Positions 16,256 to 24,875 are shown, numbered from the stretch's first letter. The stretch is 49,350 nucleotides of DNA from Nocardioides sp. (GCA_030698375.1 JAUYLL010000033.1:1-49350), one strand, 5' to 3'. The notes: generated by a model from the letters alone, not told the origin. A program made the numbers and translations.

Positions 16256-17929
16256 GTGCCCGCGCTGTCCCACGCCACCACCACGGGGGAACCCGCGACG
16301 TCCGACCAGCCCGCGGGCACCACGCGTCGACGGGCGTCCTGGGAGCTCCTGCGCCGCGGCGCGGTACCGCTGGTGGGCTGGGCCGCGACGAGCGTCGTCG
16401 CCGCCCTGCTGCTGTTCTTCACCTCCTCCACCACGGCGGTCGTCGCCGGTCACGAGACCAGCGTGCGCCCGACCCTCGACCAGCACGCCACGATCGAGCT
16501 GGGGCCCTACCTCCCCGCACTCCGCTATCCCGTTGACGCCCGGGTCGGGGCGCACCTCGTCCTGGGCCGCACCACCGCGCAGAGCTACGACGAGCTCATC
16601 GAGCGCTACGCGCTCATCGCCAGCCAGCCCGAGGGCCAGATCGCCCGGGTGAGCGACGCGATCGAACGGCTCGCCGTCGACGCGGTGCTCGACGGGGTCC
16701 TGATCGGGCTCGCCTTCCCCGCACTGTGGTTCCTCGTCGGGCCGCGCCGGCGGCGCGAGCTCGTCAGCACCGACTGGCGGCGCACGACGGCCGTCGTCGT
16801 CGGCACCGGGCTCGTCGTCCTCGTCGCGGTCCGGCCCTGGGTGGCCGACGGTGCAAGCGTCGGGGACTCCCGGTGGCAGCCGGTCGCGGAGGTGCTGCCC
16901 GAGGGCGTGCCGGTCCCCGACGAGGTCGCCCTGCTCGAGCTCGACACCGACCTGCTCACCGCCGGCGCCCGCTCGCTGGTCACCAGCGCGCTGGACACCT
17001 ACCAGTCCAGCTTCGAGTTCTACGGCCGCATCGTCGAGGCCGTCCCGGCGGTCGCCGACCAGATCCGCACACCGGCCGAGGACGAGACTGTCGCCCTCTT
17101 CGTGGCAGACCGTCACGACAACATCGGGATGGACCCCGTGGCTCGCGCGATCGGCGACGCCGGGGGGGCGACGATGCTCCTGAACGGCGGCGACGACACG
17201 TCGGTCGGCGCGTCATGGGAGGCCTTCAGCCTCGACTCCCTGGCCGAGGCGTTCGCCGACTACCCGCACCGCTACGTCGCGACCGGCAACCACGACAACG
17301 GCACCTTCGTGCCCGACCACCTCAACTCCCTCGGGTTCGAGGTGCTCCGCGGCGACCGCGTCGAGGGCCCTGACGGGATCCGCCTCCTCGGCGTCCCCGA
17401 CCCGCGCAGCAGCGGGCTCGGGAACTGGCGAAGCGAGCCCGGCATCTCCTTCGGAGACCAGCGCGAGCGGCTCACCGAGGACCTGTGCGCGGCCGATGCC
17501 GAGGGTGAACGGATCACCACGCTGCTGGTCCACGACGCCAACCTCGGCAACGCTGCGCTCGACGAGGGATGCGTCGACCTGGTGGTCGGTGGTCATCTCC
17601 ACGTCCAGAGCGGGCCCGAGCCGGTGCTCGGCGAGAACGGGCGCACGGGGTGGTCCTACACCAACGGCACCACGGGTGGTGCGGCGTACGCGCTGGCTAT
17701 CGGGAGCAAGCTGCGGCGCGAGGCCCAGGTCTCCCTGATCACCTACCGCGAGGGCCGTCCCGTCGGCATCCAACCCGTCTCGATCCGCACCACCGGCGAG
17801 ATCCTCGTCGCCGATTACGTCCCCCTGACCAACATCGGACGCGACAGCGCCGAGGGCGACACGGATGGGGTGGATGAGGCAGAGGCCGCCGACGAGGGCG
17901 AGGCCGACGAGGAGCCGACTACGCCCTGA
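16256..17929 (+). CDS. Membrane-anchored metallophosphoesterase
   Basis: A 557-residue calcineurin-like phosphoesterase. The N-terminal half has a membrane segment at about 36-56 (AVPLVGWAATSVVAALLLFF) and two more near residues 143-158 and 176-194; the catalytic domain follows with the metal-binding series VADRHDN, NGGDD, GNHDN, VHD and GGHLH. These give the expected dinuclear metal site, although the first motif reads DRHDN rather than DxHG. The GTG at 16256 has GAGGAGG just upstream. The acidic tail after residue 535 is low-complexity. Substrate is unknown. It is transcribed toward the acyl-CoA dehydrogenase, with only eight bases between the two stops. Confidence 0.85.
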   Translation: MPALSHATTTGEPATSDQPAGTTRRRASWELLRRGAVPLVGWAATSVVAALLLFFTSSTTAVVAGHETSVRPTLDQHATIELGPYLPALRYPVDARVGAHLVLGRTTAQSYDELIERYALIASQPEGQIARVSDAIERLAVDAVLDGVLIGLAFPALWFLVGPRRRRELVSTDWRRTTAVVVGTGLVVLVAVRPWVADGASVGDSRWQPVAEVLPEGVPVPDEVALLELDTDLLTAGARSLVTSALDTYQSSFEFYGRIVEAVPAVADQIRTPAEDETVALFVADRHDNIGMDPVARAIGDAGGATMLLNGGDDTSVGASWEAFSLDSLAEAFADYPHRYVATGNHDNGTFVPDHLNSLGFEVLRGDRVEGPDGIRLLGVPDPRSSGLGNWRSEPGISFGDQRERLTEDLCAADAEGERITTLLVHDANLGNAALDEGCVDLVVGGHLHVQSGPEPVLGENGRTGWSYTNGTTGGAAYALAIGSKLRREAQVSLITYREGRPVGIQPVSIRTTGEILVADYVPLTNIGRDSAEGDTDGVDEAEAADEGEADEEPTTP

Positions 17930-17937
17930 GGCTCCTG

Positions 17938-19095
17938 CTACAGACCGAGCTCCCGCGCGATCAGCATCAGCTGCACCTCGGTCGTGCCCTCGCCGATCTC
18001 GAGGATCTTGGAGTCCCGGTAGTGCCGGGCGACCGCGAACTCGTTCATGAACCCGTAGCCGCCGAAGACCTGGGTGGCGTCGCGGGCGTTGTCCATCGCC
18101 GCCTCGGCCGCGACGAGCTTGGCGATCGCGGCCTCCTTCTTGAACGGCTTGCCGGCCAGCAGCAGCGCGGCCGCGTGGTGGTAGGCCTGGCGCGCGGTGT
18201 GCGCCCGCGCCTCCATCCGCGCGATCCGGAACGCCACGGCCTGGTTCTCCCCGATCGGGCGACCGAAGGCCTCGCGCTCGCCGGCGTACCGCACGCTCTC
18301 GTCGACGCAGCCCTGCGCGACCCCGACCGCCAGCGCGGCGATCGCGATCCGGCCCTCGTCGAGGATCCGCAGGAAGTTCGCGTAGCCGCGGCCCTCCTCG
18401 CCGAGGAGGTTCTCCGCCGGCACTCGGACGTCGGTGAAGGTCAGCGGGTGGGTGTCGGAGGCGTTCCAGCCGACCTTGTCGTACGCCGGCTCCACCAGGA
18501 CACCGGGCGTGTCCCGGGGGACGAGGATCGAGGAGATCCGGCGCTGGCCGTCGTCGGTGCTGGTCACGGCGGTGACGGTGATCAGTCGGGTGATGTCGGT
18601 GCCGGAGTTGGTGATGAACTGCTTGGAGCCGTTGATGACCCAGTGGTCACCGTCGCGCACGGCGGTGGTGCGGGTGCCCCCCGCATCGGTGCCGGCGCCG
18701 GGCTCGGTGAGGCCGAACGCGCCGAGCGCGCGCCCCGACGTCAGCTGCGGGAGCCACTCGGCCTTCTGGGCGTCGGTGCCGAACCGGTAGATCGGCATGG
18801 CCCCCAGCGACACCGCGGCCTCGAGCGTGATCGCCACGCTCTGGTCGACCTTCCCGAGCTCCTCCAGCGCGATGCAGAGAGCGAAGTAGTCGCCGCCCAT
18901 CCCGCCGTGCTCCTCGGGGAAGGGCAGGCCGAAGAGGCCCATGTCGGCCATCTGGGAGACGACCTCGTAGGGGAAGGTGTGCGTCTGGTCGTGGTGGTGG
19001 GCGACCGGGGCGACGACCTCGGTGGCGAAGGCGCGCACCGTATGCGCGAGCTCGCGGTACTCCTCGGGCAGCTCGGCGGACAGGGAACCGGACAT
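17938..19095 (-). CDS. Acyl-CoA dehydrogenase
   Basis: FAD flavoenzyme oxidising an acyl-CoA thioester to the 2-enoyl-CoA, passing electrons to ETF. The 385-residue sequence has the family signatures LTEPGAGTDAGG, YAGEREAFGRPIGENQAVAF and QVFGGYGFMNEFAVARHYRD, with the catalytic-base Glu in EIGEGTTEVQ. The last position suggests a short- or branched-chain acyl enzyme rather than an isovaleryl type, but substrate cannot be set from sequence. The ATG at 19095 has GGAGG seven bases upstream; the longer frame runs into the neighbouring tRNA-Ser and is rejected. Its promoter region carries a palindromic operator. Confidence 0.93.
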   Translation of the reverse strand: MSGSLSAELPEEYRELAHTVRAFATEVVAPVAHHHDQTHTFPYEVVSQMADMGLFGLPFPEEHGGMGGDYFALCIALEELGKVDQSVAITLEAAVSLGAMPIYRFGTDAQKAEWLPQLTSGRALGAFGLTEPGAGTDAGGTRTTAVRDGDHWVINGSKQFITNSGTDITRLITVTAVTSTDDGQRRISSILVPRDTPGVLVEPAYDKVGWNASDTHPLTFTDVRVPAENLLGEEGRGYANFLRILDEGRIAIAALAVGVAQGCVDESVRYAGEREAFGRPIGENQAVAFRIARMEARAHTARQAYHHAAALLLAGKPFKKEAAIAKLVAAEAAMDNARDATQVFGGYGFMNEFAVARHYRDSKILEIGEGTTEVQLMLIARELGL

Positions 19096-19145
19096 CGGGG
19101 GCCTCCGTGGTCGGGGTGCGGTCGCTGTACCAATCGTACCCGCGC

Positions 19146-19163
19146 AGTTAACGAACGTTAACT
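19146..19163. promoter_or_regulatory. Palindromic operator upstream of the acyl-CoA dehydrogenase
   Basis: AGTTAACG-AA-CGTTAACT: two perfect 8-base arms around AA, 51 bases upstream of the ATG. On the minus strand a -10-like TACGAT lies at 19133-19138, and its -35 position (TTAACG) falls inside the palindrome. This is the layout of a TetR-family repressor site controlling fatty or branched-chain acid breakdown; the regulator is not in the window. Confidence 0.6.
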
Positions 19164-19192
19164 CCCTGGAGCGAGCGACGGAGAAAGCAGAA

Positions 19193-19223
19193 CCCCCGGC
19201 CGGGCACGAGGCCCGACCGGGGG
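19193..19223 (-). terminator. Terminator of tRNA-Ser(GCT)
   Basis: Thirteen-bp stem CCCCCGGTCGGGC/GCCCGGCCGGGGG on the minus strand (one U-G pair) with loop CTCGT, six bases after the tRNA 3' end, followed by TTCTGCTTTCT. This is a good intrinsic terminator. Confidence 0.8.
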
Positions 19224-19228
19224 AGCGG

Positions 19229-19318
19229 CGGAGGTGGCGGGATTTGAACCCGCGAGAGGGCATTACCCTCAACCCGCTTAGCAGGCGGGCGCCATAAACC
19301 GGACTAGGCGACACCTCC
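19229..19318 (-). tRNA. tRNA-Ser (anticodon GCT)
   Basis: A 90-base class II tRNA: acceptor GGAGGTG/CACCTCC with discriminator G, anticodon stem CCCGC/GCGGG around CTGCTAA (GCT, reading AGC/AGU), long variable arm GAGGGTAATGCCCTC and T-loop TTCAAAT. CCA is not encoded. Confidence 0.95.
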
Positions 19319-19371
19319 AGAGCGAGCACAGGCTACCGGGGCGCCCGGCGGCCCGGCCAATCGGGCGGCGC

Positions 19372-19845
19372 TCAGCGCAGTCGCTTGTAGCCGTGCCCCC
19401 GGTCGAGGTGGGCGCGCAGGTCGCTGACGAACCCGTCGGGGTCGACCCCGAGCGTCCGCACCGGGATGGTCGACGTACGGCCGTCGCGCAGCCGGAGCAC
19501 CACGCACGGCTCACCGGCGACGGTGGCCACCACGGCGTCCTCGACGTCCTTCCAGCGCCCCTGCGCCTGTCCGACCCCGCGCACGAACCGCACCCGGTAG
19601 CCGGCCTCGTCGAGGCGCACCACCCAGCCCCGTCGGGTCAGCAGGTACCCGGTGCCCGTGAGGGCGAGGAGAGCGACGACCACACCGACGAGCAGCACGA
19701 GGATCGGCAGGGCGAAGATCCCCACCGCCGCGGTGAGCAGGAAGACGGCCACCCCGAGCACCGCGAGGAAGCTGCCCATCAGCCGCAGGGTCATCGCCTG
19801 GGAGAAGCGGTACTCGGTCACGGAGGGGAGGTCGGGGCTACTCAC
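19372..19845 (-). CDS. Small membrane protein with PH-like C-terminal domain
   Basis: A 157-residue conserved-type hypothetical. Two hydrophobic segments (about 20-40 and 44-68, LMGSFLAVLGVAVFLLTAAV and ILVLLVGVVVALLALTGTGY) precede a beta-rich cytoplasmic part (GYRVRFVRGVGQAQGRWKDV, VVLRLRDGRTSTIPVRTLG) that looks like a bacterial PH domain. GTG at 19845 follows GGGAGA at 8 bases. Function unknown. It lies upstream of tRNA-Ser on the same strand. Confidence 0.7.
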   Translation of the reverse strand: MSSPDLPSVTEYRFSQAMTLRLMGSFLAVLGVAVFLLTAAVGIFALPILVLLVGVVVALLALTGTGYLLTRRGWVVRLDEAGYRVRFVRGVGQAQGRWKDVEDAVVATVAGEPCVVLRLRDGRTSTIPVRTLGVDPDGFVSDLRAHLDRGHGYKRLR

Positions 19846-19990
19846 GGCGCCATTCTCCCGCGCCCCGCCCGCGCGCGTCCGGGAGGGGCGTCCAGGAGGG
19901 CGTCAGCCGACCCACCCCGCCGTACCTCTTGCCAGGAGGCGTGAGCCGAGTCACACTCTGAATCCGGCTCACGCACCCGGAGGTGCAGCG

Positions 19991-20353
19991 ATGACCCCGA
20001 CACTCGACCTCGCGATCACCGACCTGCACCGGGCTCTCGACACAGGTCCGGTCTCGCGCCCGGAGGCCCGGCAGCGGCAGCTCCTCCAGGCCCTCGCCCG
20101 CACCTGCGCCGCCCTCGACGCCGAGTCCACCCGCACCCACCACGGCTGGCTGACCCCTCGGGCACAGCGGCTGCGCCGCGAGTGCGACCGCCTGCTCGAG
20201 GTGTTACAGGCCACCACCATCCACGTAACCGAGGACGACCCCGGACTCCCCGACGAGGTTCGCCGCCTGGTCGCCGACCTCGAGCACCACCGCCAGCGCG
20301 TCAACGACCTGGTGTACGACGACGTCGAGGGCGAGATCGGCGGCTCCGAGTAG
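19991..20353 (+). CDS. Hypothetical helical protein
   Basis: A 120-residue soluble protein, strongly charged and alpha-helical throughout (ARQRQLLQALARTCAALDAE, ERRL-type heptads around RRECDRLLEVLQ), with no membrane segment or recognised domain. ATG at 19991 has GGAGG seven bases upstream, so it is a real gene. It is followed 31 bases later by the SnoaL-like gene in the same direction. I cannot assign a function. Confidence 0.65.
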   Translation: MTPTLDLAITDLHRALDTGPVSRPEARQRQLLQALARTCAALDAESTRTHHGWLTPRAQRLRRECDRLLEVLQATTIHVTEDDPGLPDEVRRLVADLEHHRQRVNDLVYDDVEGEIGGSE

Positions 20354-20384
20354 ACCAGCGTCCGTCCGGCCCTACCCTGGCCGC

Positions 20385-20813
20385 ATGAACGCCTCCACGG
20401 AGCCCACCGACCCCGAGCAGGTCGTACGCGAGTTCCTGCGCCGCCTGGCCGACGAGCCCGAGCGCGCGCTGGCGCTCATGGACCCCGCCATCGAGTGGCG
20501 CAACAGCGGCGCCCCCACGCTCCGGGGTGCCCGGGTGCACCAGGCGATCCGGGGACTCGCCGAGTCGGGGGTCGTCGGCTTCGGGGTCGAAATGACCCAC
20601 GTCGCGGCGTCCGGTCCGATCGTGATCACCCAGCGCACCGACGTGATCGAGGTCGGCCCGGTGCGGACCCGCTTCTGGGTCTACGGCACGTTCGAGGTGC
20701 GCCACGGCAAGGTCCTGCTGTGGGACGACCACTTCAGCTGGGGTGCGATGCTGCGCTCGCTCGCCTGGGGCGCCCTCACCGCCCCGCTGCGGACCGGCGC
20801 CCGCCGCGCCTGA
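20385..20813 (+). CDS. SnoaL/limonene-epoxide-hydrolase-like protein
   Basis: A 142-residue single-domain protein of the NTF2-like superfamily, close to the limonene-1,2-epoxide hydrolase branch. VVREFLRRLADEPERALALM opens the cone-shaped fold; GAPTLRGARVHQAIRGL, a Thr-Asp strand ITQRTDVIEVG and the final DDHFSWGAML are typical. The Arg-Thr-Asp (RTD) in ITQRTD could be part of the catalytic Asp-Arg-Asp set, with Asp in DDHF. Substrate unknown. ATG at 20385. Confidence 0.7.
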   Translation: MNASTEPTDPEQVVREFLRRLADEPERALALMDPAIEWRNSGAPTLRGARVHQAIRGLAESGVVGFGVEMTHVAASGPIVITQRTDVIEVGPVRTRFWVYGTFEVRHGKVLLWDDHFSWGAMLRSLAWGALTAPLRTGARRA

Positions 20814-20856
20814 ACGGCGCCCGGGACCGCGGTCCAGGTCGCGTCCACCCCCTCTG

Positions 20857-21424
20857 CCCTACCCTCACTGACCGCCGAGGAGTCCGCGCTCCTCCACCGT
20901 CGCGGCCCACTGCGGCCGACACCGGCCGACCACCTGCTGCTCGACGAGATCGGGTCGCAACTGCAGCGGCTCGGACCCGAGAAGACCTTCGGCCACGTGG
21001 TCGTGGACGAGGCGCAGGACCTCTCGGCCATGGAGTGCCGGCCACCTCGGTCCGCGGCGACGGCACGCTGGAGGTCTCGGCGTGCTCCTCGCTCGTGGAG
21101 GGCGTCGGTACCGCCGTCGAGAAGGCGCTGACCGAGGAGGGCGTCCTGGGCGTCATCGCCGAGGACGCGACCCTCGAGGCCCGGCGCGGGGTGCTCCCGA
21201 ACGACCCGCGGGTCGTCCTGGTCCCCGCGCGCCTGGCGAAGGGGCTGGAGTTCGACCACGTCGTGCTCGTCGAGCCCGCCGAGATCGTCGAGTCACCCAG
21301 TGCCGGGCACCGTGAGCGCGGGCTGCGGCACCTCTACGTCGCCATCACCCGAACCGTGTCCCACCTCACCGTCGTGCACCGAGGTCCGCTGCCGCCCGAG
21401 CTTGGAACGCTGGGCGGCAGCTGA
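20857..21424 (+). pseudogene. Decayed HelR/HelD-like UvrD-family ATPase
   Basis: Two fragments of one UvrD-like motor survive in different frames. The first (to about 21040) reads LTAEESALLHRRGPLRPTPA and ends in FGHVVVDEAQDLSAMECR, a Walker B/motif II. The second (about 21046-21424) reads VRGDGTLEVSACSSLVEG and ends with RLAKGLEFDHVVLVEPAEIV and RGLRHLYVAITRTVSHLTVV, motifs V-VI. The Walker A part and the segment between motif II and domain 2A are missing, joined by a frameshifted deletion. Actinobacterial HelR recycles stalled RNA polymerase and gives rifampicin tolerance; this copy cannot. Confidence 0.7.
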
Positions 21425-21688
21425 CCCTCATCACCGTCTCCGACTTCGGCATCCGGCGCAGCGTGGCCGGAGCGACGCTGTGCCAGTCCATCGTGCCGAC
21501 GGCGACCATGAACATCACCGCGACCAGGGCGGCCATCGGGATGGCGGTGGCGCCGCTCGTGCCGGCGATCTCGATCGCGACGGCGGGGAGCTACGTCCCG
21601 TCACTGTCGGCGCTGGCCGTACTCGCGCCCTCGCGGCCGTCGTGGCGCTCGGGACCCGGCCGCTGCCTCGCGACGGGTCACCCGGTGG
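21425..21688 (+). pseudogene. Possible transporter remnant between the helicase relic and tRNA-Ser
   Basis: Read in the frame of 21421, the sequence gives SDFGIRRSVAGATLCQS then NITATRAAIGMAVAPLVPAI and GSYVPSLSALAVL, with the hydrophobic alternation of a membrane-transport protein (perhaps MFS). There is no credible start, and the frame runs into tRNA-Ser. It may be a relic or chance; the call is weak. Confidence 0.2.
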
Positions 21689-21777
21689 CAGAGGGGGCGG
21701 GATTCGAACCCGCGGCTGACATCACTGCCAGCGACCGCTTTCAAGGCGGTTCCGATCGGCCACTCCGGCACCCCTCC
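21689..21777 (-). tRNA. tRNA-Ser (anticodon TGA)
   Basis: An 89-base class II tRNA: anticodon stem ACCGC/GCGGT around CTTGAAA (TGA, reading UCA and related codons), long variable arm and T-loop TTCGAAT. The acceptor pairs GGAGGGG with CCCCTCT, so the terminal pair is G1-U72 wobble. The next bases after discriminator G73 read CCA (21688-21686), unlike the other two tRNAs here, so a CCA tail may be encoded. Confidence 0.93.
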
Positions 21778-21830
21778 TGGCGGCCGGACCGAGGCCCCGC
21801 CGTCCGCGGGCGAGTCTAGGTGCCGATCGT

Positions 21831-22061
21831 TCAGACGGTGAGGACGACCAGGGCTTCGCCCTCCTGGACCACGTCGCCCGGCGACACCTTCACCGCCTGC
21901 ACCCGCCCGGCGCGCTCGGCGAGGACGGGGATCTCCATCTTCATCGACTCCAGCAGCACGACGGTGTCCCCGACCGCTACGTCGGCGCCCTCCGCGACCA
22001 CGACCGCCACCACGTTGGCCACCATCTCGGCCTGGATCTCCAACTGCTGCGCCCGTCCCAT
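21831..22061 (-). CDS. Small biotin/lipoyl carrier protein (TB7.3-like)
   Basis: A 76-residue single biotinyl/lipoyl domain with the biotinylation motif LLESMKMEIPV (Lys41) and a closing beta-hairpin PGDVVQEGEALVVL. Stand-alone carriers of this size in actinobacteria (for example the mycobacterial TB7.3) are biotinylated and thought to serve acyl-CoA carboxylases, but their partner is not fixed. ATG at 22061. Confidence 0.88.
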   Translation of the reverse strand: MGRAQQLEIQAEMVANVVAVVVAEGADVAVGDTVVLLESMKMEIPVLAERAGRVQAVKVSPGDVVQEGEALVVLTV

Positions 22062-22135
22062 GGCGTGACCGTAGTCGGGAGCCGCGGTTACCCGCAGGTT
22101 CGGTGTGGTGCGGCGGGCCTGTCGAAGCGGTGCGG

Positions 22136-23323
22136 TCAGAGCAGGGCGCGGGTACGACGGGGCTCCGGCCGGTGCGCGGAGGCCTCCTCGAGCTGCCGGG
22201 CCCGTCGGCCGCGGGGACCGGTGAAGAACTGGTCGACGCGGATCACGGCGTACCCCAGGACCAGGCCCGGGACGAGGCTGTAGCCCAAGGCCAGCGCTGC
22301 CTCGACCGGCCCCGCGGCCACCAGGGACACCGCGATCGTCGAGGTCGCCGCGACGCCGAACGCGCAGACCCACCAGCCCTGCCGACGCCGGGCGCGCATC
22401 GAGACACCCCAGGCCAGGGCCGGGAAGCCCAGCGCGATCTCGAGGGGCTGCGGGATCGCCCCGAGCAGGGCGTCGACGTCGGTGACGAAGGCCTCGAACC
22501 CGCTGCGCAGACCCGGGGACGCCCAGCGTCGCAGCGCCTCGGCGTACGCCAGCGTCACGGTGAGAACCACGAGACCGCCCAGGAGGATCACGTAGCCACG
22601 CCTGCCCAGGCCGTGCAGGCCCGCACCGAGGCGGAAGACGAGGGTCATCGCCCCGGCGAGCGCGAGCGCCAGCACGACATACACGAACCGGTCGCGGGAC
22701 ACGTCGGGGGCGTAGCCGACGACGCCGAGCGCCCCGCCGGCCGCGACGAGCACCGCGACGAGCACCTCGAGGACCACGCGCCGGAAGCCGGGGGCCGGCG
22801 TCGTAGCCATCACCGCGAGGACCGCGGCGACGACCCCCATGACGGTCGCCGCGCCGGCCAGCAGGACTCCGTTGCCGGAGAGCACCGCCGCTGTGCCCAG
22901 GGCGAGCACGAGCCCGCCGCTGACGATGGTCCGGCCACCGGTACGGGCGGCCAGCGCGGCGCCGTACCCGGTGGAGAGCACCACCGCCGCCCAGCGGACG
23001 GCGTCCACCCCGAGCACGTCGGTGACCTGCGCGGCCGCCAGCACGCCGAGCGCTGCGAGCGTGAGGAGCGTGACGAGGCCGGCCAGCAGGGCCCGCAGGC
23101 GAGAGGTCCGGGGTGCCGCGAAGGGATTCCGGCCCGCGGGCCGGGACGGGGTCGGCTCCGGCGTCGCGGGCGCACCCGGGCTCCGGGAGGCTGCCGGGTC
23201 GTCGGTGAGCGGCATCGCGCGACGCTCGCCGAGCCGCCGCCCCGACGGCTTGGCCGGACGCTCCGCGCGGCGCTTCGGGGGGGCGGCGCGGCGCTTGCCG
23301 GGTCTGCTCTCCGCGTTCACCAC
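22136..23323 (-). CDS. Polytopic membrane protein, unknown function
   Basis: A 395-residue protein with a positively charged, proline-rich cytoplasmic N-terminus of about 75 residues (KRRAAPPKRRAERPAKPSGRR region) and roughly ten hydrophobic segments from about residue 76 to 368. It ends in a basic cytoplasmic tail (RGRRARQLEEASAHRPEPRR). I do not recognise a family or motif. GTG at 23323 or 23320 could be the start. It sits between the biotin carrier and the nitrilase-like gene on the same strand. Confidence 0.65.
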   Translation of the reverse strand: MVNAESRPGKRRAAPPKRRAERPAKPSGRRLGERRAMPLTDDPAASRSPGAPATPEPTPSRPAGRNPFAAPRTSRLRALLAGLVTLLTLAALGVLAAAQVTDVLGVDAVRWAAVVLSTGYGAALAARTGGRTIVSGGLVLALGTAAVLSGNGVLLAGAATVMGVVAAVLAVMATTPAPGFRRVVLEVLVAVLVAAGGALGVVGYAPDVSRDRFVYVVLALALAGAMTLVFRLGAGLHGLGRRGYVILLGGLVVLTVTLAYAEALRRWASPGLRSGFEAFVTDVDALLGAIPQPLEIALGFPALAWGVSMRARRRQGWWVCAFGVAATSTIAVSLVAAGPVEAALALGYSLVPGLVLGYAVIRVDQFFTGPRGRRARQLEEASAHRPEPRRTRALL

Positions 23324-23363
23324 GCGGCGAGGATACGCGCCCGGCTCGTGGCGCCAGGGCCGG

Positions 23364-24179
23364 TCAGAGCCGTCGGTTGGTCAGCGACGGGTTCTGCTCG
23401 CGCGCCGCGTCCAGGTCGTCACGACGCAGATCGACGGTGAGCGTCGCGCCACCCTCGTCGTCGTCCCCGACCTCGCCGAGCACGTCACCCAGGGGCGAGA
23501 CCGCCATCGAGTGCCCGGTGTAGCGCGGACCGGGCTGGCCCACCGCCACCACGAAGACGATGTTCTCGATCGCCCGGGCACGGGCGAGCGTGCGCCAGTG
23601 CTCCACCTTGCGGTCGCCCGCGACCCACGCCGCCGGCACCACCAGCACCTCCGCACCGGCGTCGACCAGGGCCCGCGCCAGCTCGGGGAAGCGCAGGTCG
23701 TAGCAGGTCATCAGACCCACCCGGAAGCCCGCGACGTCGACGACGACCGGACTGGTCGGCCCGGCGCTCAGGCGGTCGGACTCGCGGTAGCCGAAGGAGT
23801 CGTAGAGGTGGATCTTGCGGTAGTGGTCGCGGCGGCCCGGCTGCGCGAGCACGAGGGTGTTCCACGGTCGCTCGGGGTCCTCGCTGCGCTCGAACATCCC
23901 GGCCAGCACCGCGACGTCGTGGGTGGCGGCCAGCTCGGCGAGGCGGGTGCCGAACGGGCCGTCGAGGTCCTCGGCGTACGGCGCCAGGCTCGAGTCCGGG
24001 GGCCCGAAGTCCCGCGCGAACGCCTCCGGCAGCACCACCAGGTCGGGTCGGGGGTCGCTGCTCGCCAGGTCACCGACCACCTCGAGAGCGGCACGGTTCT
24101 CGGCGGGGTCCAGGGAGGAGGCACGCTGGACCATGCTCACGCGCAGGGACGATCCGGGGTCGGTGGGGCCAGCTTCCAT
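23364..24179 (-). CDS. Carbon-nitrogen hydrolase (nitrilase superfamily)
   Basis: A 271-residue amidohydrolase of the nitrilase superfamily with the Glu-Lys-Cys triad in VLPEAF, HYRKIHLYD and MTCYDLRFPELA. The last motif and the length point to the omega-amidase/deaminated-glutathione-amidase-like branch, which hydrolyses small amides. Exact substrate cannot be fixed. ATG at 24179 gives MEAGPTDPG; the internal ATG at 24134 (MVQRASSLDP) is also possible. It is divergent from mobA, 63 bases apart. Confidence 0.88.
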   Translation of the reverse strand: MEAGPTDPGSSLRVSMVQRASSLDPAENRAALEVVGDLASSDPRPDLVVLPEAFARDFGPPDSSLAPYAEDLDGPFGTRLAELAATHDVAVLAGMFERSEDPERPWNTLVLAQPGRRDHYRKIHLYDSFGYRESDRLSAGPTSPVVVDVAGFRVGLMTCYDLRFPELARALVDAGAEVLVVPAAWVAGDRKVEHWRTLARARAIENIVFVVAVGQPGPRYTGHSMAVSPLGDVLGEVGDDDEGGATLTVDLRRDDLDAAREQNPSLTNRRL

Positions 24180-24242
24180 CGGTCCAGCCTGCCACGGCAC
24201 CGGCGCGTGCTCTCGTGCCCGGGCCGCTGCCACACTGGCTGA

Positions 24243-24875
24243 ATGCCCGCGACCCCCGCTCCCTCCCCATCCCCCGGGGGCGTCGCCGCCGTGGTGCTCG
24301 CCGGGGGTGGCGGCGTACGCCTGGGCGGGCTGGACAAGCACGCGATCGAGGTCGACGGGCAGACCCTGCTCGAGCACGCCCTCGAGGTGACCGACGGCTC
24401 CGAGGACGTCGTGGTGGTCGGCCCCGAGGTGCCCACCAGCCGTCCGGTCGTGTTCGCCCGCGAGGACCCTGTCGGCGGTGGGCCCGCCGCCGGCCTGCTC
24501 GCCGGCATCGAGGCGGTCCGGCAGGTGCGCGGCGCCCTGCCCGACCGGGTGGTGGCGCTGGCTGTGGACATGCCGCTGGTCACCCGCCGGACGGTGACCC
24601 GGCTGCTCGACGCGCTCGCCGAGGACACCGAGGCCGACGGGGTCGTCCTCGTGGACGGCGAGGGACGGCGCCAGTCGCTGTGCGCCGTCTACCGCGTGCG
24701 CCCCCTGCTCGACAGCGTGCCGGCGCGGTGGACCTCGACCTACGGGTTGCCGATGCGACGGCTGCTGTTCGGGCTCCACCTGGTCGAACTACCCGCCGAC
24801 CCCGGCGAGGCCCACGACATCGACACCTGGGAGGACCTGCGGGACCTCGAGGGGTTCCGCGAGCCCGACGAATGA
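24243..24875 (+). CDS. mobA: Molybdenum cofactor guanylyltransferase MobA-like
   Basis: Transfers GMP from GTP to molybdopterin to make the bis-MGD or MGD form of the cofactor. The 210-residue protein has the nucleotidyltransferase signature VVLAGGGGVRLGGLDK (about 17-32), the metal-site ALAVDMPLV and the C-terminal DTWEDLRDL typical of MobA. Sixty-one bases downstream is the DUF6457 gene, which accompanies mobA in actinobacteria. ATG at 24243. Confidence 0.85.
   Translation: MPATPAPSPSPGGVAAVVLAGGGGVRLGGLDKHAIEVDGQTLLEHALEVTDGSEDVVVVGPEVPTSRPVVFAREDPVGGGPAAGLLAGIEAVRQVRGALPDRVVALAVDMPLVTRRTVTRLLDALAEDTEADGVVLVDGEGRRQSLCAVYRVRPLLDSVPARWTSTYGLPMRRLLFGLHLVELPADPGEAHDIDTWEDLRDLEGFREPDE

Noticed and set aside
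22103-24242. Long plus-strand frames opposite the membrane protein and nitrilase genes
   Set aside because: No domains, and they overlap genes with catalytic motifs and ribosome sites on the other strand.
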